From NCBI RefSeq assembly GCF_012516475.1, contig NZ_CP051217.1, positions 1,798,001 through 1,862,000 on the forward strand: DNA of 64,000 bases. The letters run 5' to 3'. Positions 8,162 through 16,394 of this stretch are shown piece by piece. Position 1 is the first letter of the stretch, and every line of letters begins with the position of its first letter. The DNA comes from Parasphingorhabdus halotolerans. GTDB lineage: Bacteria > Pseudomonadota > Alphaproteobacteria > Sphingomonadales > Sphingomonadaceae. A model generated the notes under the pieces. The model was not told the origin of the DNA. It did not search any database and saw only the letters and a list, made by a program, of their open reading frames with translations. Position numbers and translations under genes: made by a program.

Positions 8162-10435
8162 CTAATCAAACTTCCCGTTCTTAGGAAACCCCGTCGGCGG
8201 CAGTCTGCCAGCCGCGCCGCGCGCGACGCGCCACATGGTCATATCATTCTCGGTTCGGGTGCGGCCGGTGTCGCCGCCCATGGCCCAGCTCAACCCTTCT
8301 TCCAGTTTGAACACTGCCGCGTCGGATAGTCCGCCGTCCTTGTAGCGCTGCAGCATCACGCCCTGCCCCTTGGCCATTTCCGGCATTTCCGCGAGGGCAA
8401 ACACTACCAATTTACGGTTCTCGCCTATCGCGGCGACATGATCGGCCTCTGCGGGAACGAGACGCACGACCATTAGCCGCGCATCGCCTTTCAGGTTTAC
8501 GACCTGACGGCCCTTCTTGGTCTCGGCGACAACATCGGCGATATTGCAGATAAAACCGCGACCCCATGTTGAGGCGAGCAGCAGCTTGGCCTTCATGTCC
8601 GCAACCATCAGCGCCACCGGCTCCGCGCCATTTTCCAGATCAACCATCGATCCCACCGGCTCGCCAAAGCCGCGCGCGCCGGGTAACTTGTCCGCACCAA
8701 TGGTGTAGAACCGCCCATTGTCGCAGCACATCAGCAGCTTGTCGGTGGTCTGCGCATGGAAGGCAAATTTCGGTCCATCACCTTCCTTGAATTTGAAGCT
8801 GTCGGGCGCGCTAAGGTCTGCATGGCCCTTCATCGCCTTGATCCAGCCACGCTGGGACATGATGACGGTGACCGGCTCTTTCTCGATAAACGCTTCGAGC
8901 GAAATTTCTTTCGCCGGGGCCGCTTCAATGAGCATCGTGCGCCGCGCACCAAGTTCGGTGTCCTCGGCGTAAAGTTTGCGCATTGCGGCCAGATCTTTTT
9001 TCAGCCGCGTCTTTTGCCGCGCCGGACTTTCGATCAGCTTTTCGAGGCCTTCGCGCTCTTCTTTCAACTTGTCGCGCTCGGACTTGAGCTCCATTTCCTC
9101 CAGCTTGCGCAAAGACCGCAGGCGCATATTCAAAATCGCCTCGGCCTGACGGTCGGTGAGCTTGAACTCTTCCATCAGCAGCGGCTTGGGCTCATCATTC
9201 TGGCGGATAATCTCGATCACGCGATCGAGATTAAGGTATGCGATGATATAGCCTTCGAGCAACTCCAGCCGTGCGTCGATTTTATCGAGCCGGTGCTGGG
9301 AGCGCCGGACCAGCACTTCGATCTGGTGGACAATCCAGTGCTGCAAAACCTCCTTGATGCCCATCACCTTGGGCACCCGATCCTTGTCGAGCACGTTCAT
9401 ATTGAGCGAGAAGCGATTTTCCAGATCGCTCATCCGGAATAGCGCGTTCATCAAATCTTCGGGATCAACCGCCCGGCTTTTGGGTTCCAGCACAATGCGG
9501 ACATTTTCATCAGATTCATCACGAATGTCGGCGAGGATCGGCAATTTCTTGTCGGCGATAATCTGGGCAATCTGTTCGATCAGCTTGCCCTTTTGCACCT
9601 GATAGGGAATTTCGGTGACGACAATCTGCCACGCACCGCGCCCCTCGGCGTCTTCCTTCTCCCATTTGCAGCGCACGCGCATTGCGCCCTTGCCGCTCTC
9701 ATAGGCGGCATCGATAACTTCTTTCGGATCGACCAATGTCCCGCCGGTTGGCAGATCAGGGCCGCGCACAATCTCCATAATTTCGGCATGTTCCGCCTTG
9801 GGCGATTCAATCAACAAAATCGCCGCATCGATAATCTCGTGGACATTATGGGACGGGATATTGGTCGCCATGCCAACGGCAATCCCGCTGGCTCCGTTTG
9901 CCAATAGATTGGGAAAGAGCCCTGGCATAACCTCGGGCTCTTCATCCTCGCCGTTATAGGTGGGCTTGAGGTCCGTTGCATTTTCGTCGAGCCCGCTCAT
10001 CAGTTCAATCGCTGTGCGGGTCAGGCGCGCCTCCGTATAACGATAGGCCGCCGCATTATCGCCGTCGATATTGCCAAAATTTCCCTGCCCGTCGACCAGA
10101 GGGTAGCGCAGCGAAAATGTCTGTGCGAGGCGGACCATGGCGTCATAGACCGACTGGTCGCCATGCGGGTGATATTTACCGATAACATCGCCGACCACGC
10201 GGGCGCATTTCTTATAGCCTTGCGATGGATCCAGCTTGAGCAGCCGCATCGCCCAGAGCAAGCGACGGTGCACAGGTTTAAGGCCATCGCGCAGATCGGG
10301 CAGCGACCGTGCAGTGATTGTCGACATGGCGTAAATCAGATAGCGTTCGCTGAGCGCCGCATCGAAAGGCGCGTCCACTATCGCGTCAAATTCATCTTCG
10401 GGTTCTTCTGGCGGGGCTTCGGTTACATCACTCAT
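8162..10435 (-). CDS. parC: DNA topoisomerase IV subunit A
   Basis: 757 residues; the breakage-reunion subunit that decatenates chromosomes with ParE. The N-terminal domain has H-P-H-G-D-Q-S-V-Y-D (residues 89-98) and the active-site tyrosine in Y-R-Y-T-E-A-R (Tyr133). The GyrA-type domain runs to about residue 500. The C-terminal part has beta-pinwheel-like repeats (G-R-F-Y-T-I, G-R-G-F-I) but no canonical GyrA box, which favours ParC over GyrA, as does the 757-residue length. The start at 10435 gives the acidic leader MSDVTEAPPEEPEDEFDA usual in sphingomonads. Confidence 0.93.
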   Translation of the reverse strand: MSDVTEAPPEEPEDEFDAIVDAPFDAALSERYLIYAMSTITARSLPDLRDGLKPVHRRLLWAMRLLKLDPSQGYKKCARVVGDVIGKYHPHGDQSVYDAMVRLAQTFSLRYPLVDGQGNFGNIDGDNAAAYRYTEARLTRTAIELMSGLDENATDLKPTYNGEDEEPEVMPGLFPNLLANGASGIAVGMATNIPSHNVHEIIDAAILLIESPKAEHAEIMEIVRGPDLPTGGTLVDPKEVIDAAYESGKGAMRVRCKWEKEDAEGRGAWQIVVTEIPYQVQKGKLIEQIAQIIADKKLPILADIRDESDENVRIVLEPKSRAVDPEDLMNALFRMSDLENRFSLNMNVLDKDRVPKVMGIKEVLQHWIVHQIEVLVRRSQHRLDKIDARLELLEGYIIAYLNLDRVIEIIRQNDEPKPLLMEEFKLTDRQAEAILNMRLRSLRKLEEMELKSERDKLKEEREGLEKLIESPARQKTRLKKDLAAMRKLYAEDTELGARRTMLIEAAPAKEISLEAFIEKEPVTVIMSQRGWIKAMKGHADLSAPDSFKFKEGDGPKFAFHAQTTDKLLMCCDNGRFYTIGADKLPGARGFGEPVGSMVDLENGAEPVALMVADMKAKLLLASTWGRGFICNIADVVAETKKGRQVVNLKGDARLMVVRLVPAEADHVAAIGENRKLVVFALAEMPEMAKGQGVMLQRYKDGGLSDAAVFKLEEGLSWAMGGDTGRTRTENDMTMWRVARGAAGRLPPTGFPKNGKFD

Positions 10436-10579
10436 GCGGGAAGCGATAGCAGGGTGGATTCAGCGATGGTAGTGGGAAAGTATCGGGAAGTGGCCTGTTA
10501 AACAATTCTGGACTCCATCAGATTGACGAAAGTGCATTACTGAACTACCACAGCAATACAATATTCAAGGAGTACGATA

Positions 10580-11293
10580 GTGGTCGAACTAATGGTCGCC
10601 TTGGGTCATTTGGGTGTCGTTGCGATACTCGGTGGCATTGGGGGAATATTATTTCGTAAGGACTTCCAATGGAAATGGTTTGTCGGCGCGCTGCTGCTCT
10701 ACCTGTTCTATGATTTCCTGCTTACCGGCGGATTTTACTTTTTTCCAAACCCAATATCCAATTTAGACTGGAACTGGTTCGGCAAATTATTGTCAATCTC
10801 TGGGATGCTTGGCATTGCCGCTTGGCACGTTTTCGGTTTTGAACGGTCGGGCATAACGTTTCGGCAAAAGTCAGGATCCCGATCTGCGTATGCGGTGCTG
10901 TTTGCTCTTTGCGCTGTCTTGTCATATTTTGCGATAAGCGATGGTCAGGGTCCGAGTGACCCGGAAACAATCGCGTTCCAGTGGACGATGCCGGGTCTGG
11001 ATGAAGAATTATTTTACCGCGGTGTTCTGCTTCTCGCGATGAACGAAGCCTTCCGTAAACGCTGGAATATTTTGGGTGCTTCGATAGGATATGGCGGCTT
11101 GCTGACGGCTATATTATTCGGATTGGCACATGCCATGTCATTTGAAAATGGTGGCTATGACTTCGACATGATGACCTTCGCCATAACGGGAATTCCGTCA
11201 TTGATACTGTTATGGATCAGAGAAAAAACTGGCAGCATATTGCTCCCGATCATCGGGCATAATTTCGCCAATGGCATTTTCACAATTATCTGA
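10580..11293 (+). CDS. CPBP family intramembrane glutamic endopeptidase
   Basis: 237 residues with about seven hydrophobic segments. The CPBP (CAAX protease/bacteriocin-processing) motifs are present: D-E-E-L-F-Y-R-G (Glu142, Glu143, Arg147), F-G-L-A-H (His184) and G-H-N-F-A-N-G (His227, Asn228). These form the active site of Rce1-like intramembrane proteases. The start is GTG at 10580, with AAGGAG six bases upstream; an ATG four codons later is less well placed. The target is unknown, and no bacteriocin-like gene is nearby. It converges on the ceramidase-like gene, with 2 bp between the stop codons. Confidence 0.85.
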   Translation: MVELMVALGHLGVVAILGGIGGILFRKDFQWKWFVGALLLYLFYDFLLTGGFYFFPNPISNLDWNWFGKLLSISGMLGIAAWHVFGFERSGITFRQKSGSRSAYAVLFALCAVLSYFAISDGQGPSDPETIAFQWTMPGLDEELFYRGVLLLAMNEAFRKRWNILGASIGYGGLLTAILFGLAHAMSFENGGYDFDMMTFAITGIPSLILLWIREKTGSILLPIIGHNFANGIFTII

Positions 11294-11295
11294 CG

Positions 11296-12084
11296 TTACT
11301 CCGGTTCACTAGCAGCTTCACTGCGATAATAGAGGAACGTGAACCACAGCGCCGAAGCGCCGAGCAAATGCCAGATCGCATGCCCCTGCAAAAGGCTTTC
11401 AGGCGCACAAACCTTGCCATGCTGATCGAGATTCCAGATACCAAAGGCAACCGCCTTGGCGATGATGCCATAGAAATAATAGCGTGTTTTCACCTGGAGG
11501 CGGAGCGGTCTCGCGAATGTAAGCTCCAGAATTATCGCGGCAATCAACACAACGCCGTAAAGCCAGCGGCGCACCTCGGGAAGCGCGATAAGCACGGCGA
11601 CCAGTACCGCGCAGAGCAGCACATAATATAGTGCGGCGCGGCGATCCGTTATGCGGAGCCATTTCGCGAGAGCGCTGACCAGCAGGAATCCGCTCACCAG
11701 ATACATGCCGAGCACATCAAAAAACTGACCCCATAATGTAAGCGTTCCGTGGAGCAGAACCGAGCCAATGCCGACCGTGATCGCGGATATCGCGAACACT
11801 TGCGCGGCGAGCGGTGGGAAGGCCGAAGCCCAATCGCGGGTTCGCGCCAGCGTGATCATCAGGAAACCGGCGAAGACATAGCCAAAGGCTGACCAGCTGT
11901 TGGACGGCTGAAGGATTAAATCACCAGTGCGCGGCAGTTCACAAAAGCAGCGTGTCGCGGTGCAGCTTGCCGGTGCGTAGAGTGACCAATCGGGGCCGAA
12001 AAGCATGAGCAAGCCGATGGTTATAGCCGCAGCGATCCCCGTTAGTGCGAGGGCAATCAATAGCTTATTGGAGAGGTTGGTCAT
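11296..12084 (-). CDS. ceramidase-like membrane hydrolase
   Basis: 262 residues with about seven membrane segments. It shows the CREST/alkaline-ceramidase pattern: an early C-E-L with downstream P-S-N-S-W-S-A-F-G-Y-V-F-A-G, then S-V-L-L-H-G-T-L-T-L-W-G-Q-F-F-D, and the C-terminal L-L-Q-G-H-A-I-W-H-L-L (zinc histidines). A role in sphingolipid or other amide-lipid hydrolysis fits an organism that makes sphingolipids, but the substrate is inferred only. I start it at 12084 (MTNLSNK) because this ATG overlaps the stop of the NTF2-like gene (ATGA). The longer open frame to 12156 lies inside that gene. Confidence 0.75.
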   Translation of the reverse strand: MTNLSNKLLIALALTGIAAAITIGLLMLFGPDWSLYAPASCTATRCFCELPRTGDLILQPSNSWSAFGYVFAGFLMITLARTRDWASAFPPLAAQVFAISAITVGIGSVLLHGTLTLWGQFFDVLGMYLVSGFLLVSALAKWLRITDRRAALYYVLLCAVLVAVLIALPEVRRWLYGVVLIAAIILELTFARPLRLQVKTRYYFYGIIAKAVAFGIWNLDQHGKVCAPESLLQGHAIWHLLGASALWFTFLYYRSEAASEPE

Positions 12085-12545
12085 GGCTTCAACCACTCCG
12101 ACGGCAAATTCAAACCCTCGCGTTCGTTGTCCCAGATTATCCCCATGATCCACCACCTTCCATCCGGTTTGCCATCATCGCCCATCCCATCATTCCATAA
12201 ATGGATCATATTCACACCGCGAAATTGAATCTCCGGATTGTCGGGCGTCTCGCGCGCTTCGTAAGCAGAATAGACATGAGCGATTTGACCAAATATTTCG
12301 ACTTTGCGGCCAATCTCGATCTCGTAAAAGGATTTGCCTTCGAGCAACGGGATGGTGGCTTCGACAAACTCTTCATAGCTGAACGGGTAGGCGAATGGTT
12401 TGCCATCCTCTATCCGGGTACGGACCAGCACGCAGCGCGGATGATATATTTCACGATCCCGCTCCCAGTCCTGCCCGCCCGGCGGTCCTGATATGCAATC
12501 GTAAAGGGTCTTCAAAACTTCGTCGATGGTCGCATATTTTGTCAT
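12081..12545 (-). CDS. NTF2/SnoaL-like protein of unknown function
   Basis: 154-residue soluble protein with the alpha+beta cone features of the SnoaL/DUF4440 group: an N-terminal helix, Y-H-P-R-C-V-L-V-R, a helix around Y-E-E-F-V-E-A-T-I-P, I-A-H-V-Y-S-A-Y-E-A-R, and a C-terminal W-W-I-M-G-I-I-W-D. Such folds serve as enzymes, binding proteins or partners. It is translationally coupled to the ceramidase-like gene by a 4-bp overlap, suggesting a shared task. No catalytic residue can be assigned with confidence. Confidence 0.65.
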   Translation of the reverse strand: MTKYATIDEVLKTLYDCISGPPGGQDWERDREIYHPRCVLVRTRIEDGKPFAYPFSYEEFVEATIPLLEGKSFYEIEIGRKVEIFGQIAHVYSAYEARETPDNPEIQFRGVNMIHLWNDGMGDDGKPDGRWWIMGIIWDNEREGLNLPSEWLKP

Positions 12546-12558
12546 CAGCTTATCAATA

Positions 12559-12648
12559 CCGTTCGTTCTGGGCTTGTCGACCCGAAGGGCAAGCCTGGCT
12601 TAACGACGGTATGCGTGAATCCGCCCTTCGAAAAGCTCAGGACGAACC
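12559..12648. repeat. dispersed GCTTGTCGA-type repeat, copy 2
   Basis: Facing arms CCGTTCGTTCTGGGCTTGTC (12559) and CCTTCGAAAAGCTCAGGACG near the right end, related to the repeats at 4774, 26004 and 51713. It fills the first part of the 267-bp gap between the NTF2-like gene and the small lipoprotein. The remaining ~160 bp hold no gene that I can see and probably contain the lipoprotein promoter; a TTGACT lies near 12754. Confidence 0.65.
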
Positions 12649-12812
12649 AAAATCAAGAAAATTTCAAGCCGGAGCGAAAATAAATCCACCCGGTATCAGG
12701 CAGAAAACAGCGTCAAAACTCAATTCGTCGCTCATATAAAACGATTCATCGTTGACTGCGATATGTTATCTCATTACTTCTGAAATTCCCCCAACTAAGG
12801 AGAGGAAGCAAA

Positions 12813-13043
12813 ATGCGTAAACTTGTAATAGCATTATCGGTCATGGCTTTGCCATTGGCGGCCTGTGGAACCGAAGAACCGGCTCCGCCTGAAGCCGATC
12901 CCATGCAGCAGGTAATTGAAGAACCTGCGATGCCGCCTGAAGACGGCGTAATCGAGGACAGCGCTGCTGATGAAGGTGCAGTTGCTGAAGAGGGTGCTAC
13001 TGAAGCGGACAAGTCTTCAGAAGGTCAAACTACCGCCGAATAG
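12813..13043 (+). CDS. small acidic lipoprotein
   Basis: 76 residues: a signal peptide ending in the lipobox L-A-A-C at residue 18, then a tail made almost only of Glu, Asp, Ala and Pro. A strong ribosome site (AAGGAGAGGAAG) precedes the ATG. The mature part looks disordered, so it is probably an envelope-anchored acidic tether or spacer. I recognise no family. The next gene downstream also encodes a lipoprotein. Confidence 0.7.
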   Translation: MRKLVIALSVMALPLAACGTEEPAPPEADPMQQVIEEPAMPPEDGVIEDSAADEGAVAEEGATEADKSSEGQTTAE

Positions 13044-13133
13044 ACCCTGAACAGGAGCCGGGCGTTGTCGCACAATAGATGGCGCCCGGCGCTTTCACAC
13101 TATATCCTCCCTCAACGAACGGAGCATATCTTC

Positions 13134-14090
13134 ATGACCAGACATTTAATAATTACAGCGTCTTTGTTCGCCTTGGCAGCTTGCAGCAGTGGCAGCGAGA
13201 ATTCAGTCGAATATGACATGGCGGAATCCGAGGTTATGGAAACGGCGGCGGTTCCGGCGGCGGACATTACTGCGGAACCGGCAATGCTAAACCAAAAACA
13301 AAGTGGCGATGCTGAAGAAAGTGCAAATTCCCCCAGCGAAATTCCGGTCTCCATTCCCCAGATCGCTTATAGCTATCAATATGGCTTTCGCCTGCCAGCC
13401 GCCGAAATCCCGAAAGCCCAGCAAGCGCATGTTACTCTCTGCGAGAAACGCGGTCCGAAAACCTGTCGCGTGCTCAATATGGAAAATAGCGGCGGTGAAG
13501 GCGATTATGCGAACGGCATGCTCCACCTCGAAGTAGCAGCCAAAGAAGCCCGAAATTTTGGCGGGCAACTGGCGACATCAATCGATGAATATGGCGGGAG
13601 TCAGATCGCCGCCTCAATCAGTGGCGAGGATCTGTCAAAGCTCATTGTCGATACCGAAGCGCGCCTGCGCAGCCGGGTTTTATTGTCCCAGAGACTGACC
13701 GAGTTACTCCGCACGAAAAACGGAACCGTTGCCGAACTGGTCGAGGCCGAACGCGCTGTCACTCAGGTCAACGAGGAAATTGACCAGGCACGCAGCTGGC
13801 TCAAGGAAATGCGCGGTCGCGTCGCATTCAGCAAAATTATCGTCAATTATCAGTCCGGCGCGCCCGGCTCTGGCGGGTTTTTGCGGCCAATTCGAGAGGC
13901 CTTTGGTGGCATAGCGTCCATGCTCGGCACATCCATCGCCGCCGTCGTCACTATCGCAGCGGCGCTGTTGCCCTGGATATTCATCCTCGCTCTCGGGATA
14001 TATCTCCGCCGCCGGTTCAAAGCAAAAAACCGCTCGTTCTGGGGTCGTGAAATTGAAAGTTATGAAGAAGCCACTGCAACAGAGGATTGA
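13134..14090 (+). CDS. DUF4349 lipoprotein
   Basis: About 318 residues: a lipoprotein signal (MTRHLIITASLFALAAC, Cys17), a low-complexity stretch, then the DUF4349 domain with V-A-A-K-E-A-R-N-F, a coiled coil around R-L-R-S-R-V-L-L-S-Q-R-L-T-E-L-L, the E-R-A-V-T-Q-V-N-E-E-I-D helix, and one C-terminal membrane helix (A-L-L-P-W-I-F-I-L-A) followed by a basic tail. The start at 13134 has GGAG 9 bases upstream; the frame is open from 13065, but that would spoil the signal peptide. The function is unknown. Confidence 0.8.
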   Translation: MTRHLIITASLFALAACSSGSENSVEYDMAESEVMETAAVPAADITAEPAMLNQKQSGDAEESANSPSEIPVSIPQIAYSYQYGFRLPAAEIPKAQQAHVTLCEKRGPKTCRVLNMENSGGEGDYANGMLHLEVAAKEARNFGGQLATSIDEYGGSQIAASISGEDLSKLIVDTEARLRSRVLLSQRLTELLRTKNGTVAELVEAERAVTQVNEEIDQARSWLKEMRGRVAFSKIIVNYQSGAPGSGGFLRPIREAFGGIASMLGTSIAAVVTIAAALLPWIFILALGIYLRRRFKAKNRSFWGREIESYEEATATED

Positions 14091-14129
14091 TTGCGCGCCA
14101 CGAAGCTTTTGACTATAGCATATATTCGT

Positions 14130-14182
14130 TGCCCCGATTGGTCCGAGTCACAACGATTCGACTGTTCGGGGCATGATTTTTT
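14130..14182 (+). terminator. stem-loop with T-run upstream of purC
   Basis: TGCCCCGA (14130-14137) pairs with TCGGGGCA (14166-14173), and six T residues follow at 14177-14182. It probably ends transcription of the DUF4349 gene. It lies only 30 bp before purC, so it could also attenuate purC expression if the purC promoter is upstream of it. Confidence 0.5.
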
Positions 14183-14211
14183 GTCGCACCCTTTGCGAGT
14201 AGGAAAAGCCC

Positions 14212-14991
14212 ATGTCCCGTCGTCGCCAAATTTATGAAGGCAAGGCCAAGATTCTCTATGAGGGCCCGGAGCCTGGCACGATCATCCAATATTTCAAGGA
14301 TGACGCCACCGCGTTTAATGCGGAGAAAAAGGGTACGATCAACGGCAAAGGTGTGATCAATAACAAAATCAGCGAGCATATTTTCACGCGGCTTGAACTT
14401 ATCGGCATCCCCAGCCATTTCATCCGCCGGCTGAATATGCGCGAGCAATTGGTGAAACAAGTCGAGATTGTGCCGATTGAAGTAATCGTGCGCAACGTCG
14501 CGGCAGGATCGCTGTCCAAACGATTGGGCATTGAGGAAGGTACGCCGCTGCCGCATACACTGCTGGAATATTGCTACAAGGATGATGCGCTTGGCGACCC
14601 GCTGGTTGCAGAAGAACATATCGCCTGTTTCGGCTGGGCCACGCAGGAAGAAATGCAGGATATTTCCGCTATGGCGATCCGCATAAATGACTTTATGGCT
14701 GGCATGTTTGCAGGAATCGGAATCAAGCTGATCGATTTTAAACTGGAATTCGGACGTCTGTTTGACGGAGATTTCTCGCGAATTATTTTGGCTGACGAAA
14801 TCAGCCCCGACGGCTGCCGTCTGTGGGACATAGAAACCAACGAGAAGCTGGATAAAGACCGGTTCCGCCGCGATCTGGGCGGGGAAGCAGAAGCCTATCA
14901 GGAAGTCGCGCGGCGTTTGGGCCTGTTTCCCGAGGGCGGACCTAGCGAAGTCGCTGATCTGGATAGTGAACGAAAGAAGCGCGGAAAATAA
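14212..14991 (+). CDS. purC: phosphoribosylaminoimidazole-succinocarboxamide synthase
   Basis: 259 residues. SAICAR synthase, step 8 of de novo purine synthesis, joining aspartate to CAIR with ATP. The N-terminal Y-E-G-K-A-K-I-L-Y and F-K-D-D-A-T-A-F-N are the phosphate/ATP loop. [12 protein letters not shown] and K-L-E-F-G-R are substrate segments, and [12 protein letters not shown] is the family signature. AGGAAAAG precedes the ATG. In many alphaproteobacteria purC is directly followed by purS and purQ; here a lipoprotein/Slam pair lies between. Confidence 0.95.
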   Translation: MSRRRQIYEGKAKILYEGPEPGTIIQYFKDDATAFNAEKKGTINGKGVINNKISEHIFTRLELIGIPSHFIRRLNMREQLVKQVEIVPIEVIVRNVAAGSLSKRLGIEEGTPLPHTLLEYCYKDDALGDPLVAEEHIACFGWATQEEMQDISAMAIRINDFMAGMFAGIGIKLIDFKLEFGRLFDGDFSRIILADEISPDGCRLWDIETNEKLDKDRFRRDLGGEAEAYQEVARRLGLFPEGGPSEVADLDSERKKRGK

Positions 14992-15018
14992 CCATATTTC
15001 TTCGACCAATGGTTAAGA

Positions 15019-15058
15019 CCCGATAACCTACAGCAGGTTTCGGGGGCTGCTATTTTTG
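15019..15058 (+). terminator. possible terminator after purC
   Basis: CCCGATAACCT (15019-15029) pairs with AGGTTTCGGG (15035-15044) apart from one bulged base, around a 5-base loop. A T-rich stretch (TATTTTTGTT) begins six bases later, so the structure is imperfect as an intrinsic terminator. It would separate purC from the lipoprotein gene. Confidence 0.45.
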
Positions 15059-15136
15059 TTTAGGATGGTTTACGCGAATTTAACCATTAAAATATAGCAC
15101 AGTCCTCATGTGGAACTCATGTGAGGTATTTTTCCG

Positions 15137-16381
15137 ATGCGCGTTTTGATATTGTTAGCCAGCACAACCATGTTAGCAGCTTGCGGCGGCGCAGGCCCGC
15201 AATCAGCAGGCAGCGTTGCCGCTCCATCCGGTGCGACGACCGGCGGGGGTACCACCGGCAGCACAAGCACCCACACATTTGTCAAACCCACCGAACAAAA
15301 AGTTTATAAAGGTACTGGCAGCACACATAGTTACCAATATTCTGTCGAAGAGGCAGGAGAACCAGGTGCTGGGCAAGGTTCTCAACTCTATCAAGGGGAT
15401 GCTACTACAGTCCGAAACTCCAATATCTCGATAGATTATAATCCGCGGGACGCTATTTTCGACGTTAGCTTCGTCAATAATCTCGCTGGCACAACCGCGA
15501 CGAACCGATTTCAGGATCCTCTGCACAGGACCGATTTCGGAGGCGCAGTTGGACCGCAGTTTGGAACGCCTGATCTTGGAAATGCACAATGGAATGTCGC
15601 AGGCATAAACTATCTCGAATCGGGTAGCTCGGACAATGTTTTTCGTCCTATTCCCGGCGAATTTGTTTTTGGTCTGCGTGATCGGGAGTTGCCCGGTAGT
15701 TATGATGTCAGTACATTTTTCTATCAAACACCGGGTACGGAAACCCAGTATGTAACTTTCGCCGGTTATTTGCGCAATGTGGCGAACGTGATTAAGGTAG
15801 AAATTGTCAATGGTGGCGGCGCTACAACGGAATATCTGAAACAGACGAATAATTTTGAACGCGGCGCCTTCGCTTATGGCGAACTAACAGCAAATGATAA
15901 AGTGCCGACGACTGGTACGGGATCATTCGAGGGTACTACGCTTGCTTCTATGGTATTCAACGACCAGGTCGATACCAACGGCAACGCGGACACCTATTTT
16001 CAGTGGATCGTTGGCCGCGCAAATACGAGTGTTAACTTCGGCACCAATACCTTCTCACTGTCTCTTGATGGCAAAGTGGGTGCGCCACTGTTTGACGGCA
16101 CCAGCCGCCAGCATAGCGTGCTCGAAAACGCAGTTTTCCGGGCGAATGGTAGCGGACAGATTGACCTTGTAAAAGCAGGCGGATTTTTCGGGCAGTTTAA
16201 CGAGGCGTGGTTTGTTAATCCTGGCGGAAATCGCCTTGATCTGGTCATTGCAGGCTCAAGCATTGACGGCGCATTCTACGGTCCCAATGGTCAAGAGGTG
16301 GGAGGCGGATACCGCATCGTCGGTGGCACCCCAGACGAACGGATTGATATTTTAGGTACTTTTGTCGGCAAGAAAAAATAA
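15137..16381 (+). CDS. TbpB-like surface lipoprotein, probable Slam client
   Basis: 414 residues. The signal peptide ends in the lipobox L-A-A-C-G. A Gly/Ser/Thr-rich linker follows, then a beta-rich body. The end carries D-G-A-F-Y-G-P-N-G-Q-E-V-G-G-G-Y, the hallmark of the C-terminal barrel of transferrin-binding-protein-B-like and haem/haemophore lipoproteins exported by Slam. The ligand is unknown. The gene lies 13 bp before a Slam homologue, the usual partner that moves such proteins to the cell surface. Being single-lobed at 414 residues, it is shorter than true TbpB, so transferrin binding is unlikely. Confidence 0.8.
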   Translation: MRVLILLASTTMLAACGGAGPQSAGSVAAPSGATTGGGTTGSTSTHTFVKPTEQKVYKGTGSTHSYQYSVEEAGEPGAGQGSQLYQGDATTVRNSNISIDYNPRDAIFDVSFVNNLAGTTATNRFQDPLHRTDFGGAVGPQFGTPDLGNAQWNVAGINYLESGSSDNVFRPIPGEFVFGLRDRELPGSYDVSTFFYQTPGTETQYVTFAGYLRNVANVIKVEIVNGGGATTEYLKQTNNFERGAFAYGELTANDKVPTTGTGSFEGTTLASMVFNDQVDTNGNADTYFQWIVGRANTSVNFGTNTFSLSLDGKVGAPLFDGTSRQHSVLENAVFRANGSGQIDLVKAGGFFGQFNEAWFVNPGGNRLDLVIAGSSIDGAFYGPNGQEVGGGYRIVGGTPDERIDILGTFVGKKK

Positions 16382-16394
16382 GCGGATATAAGCG

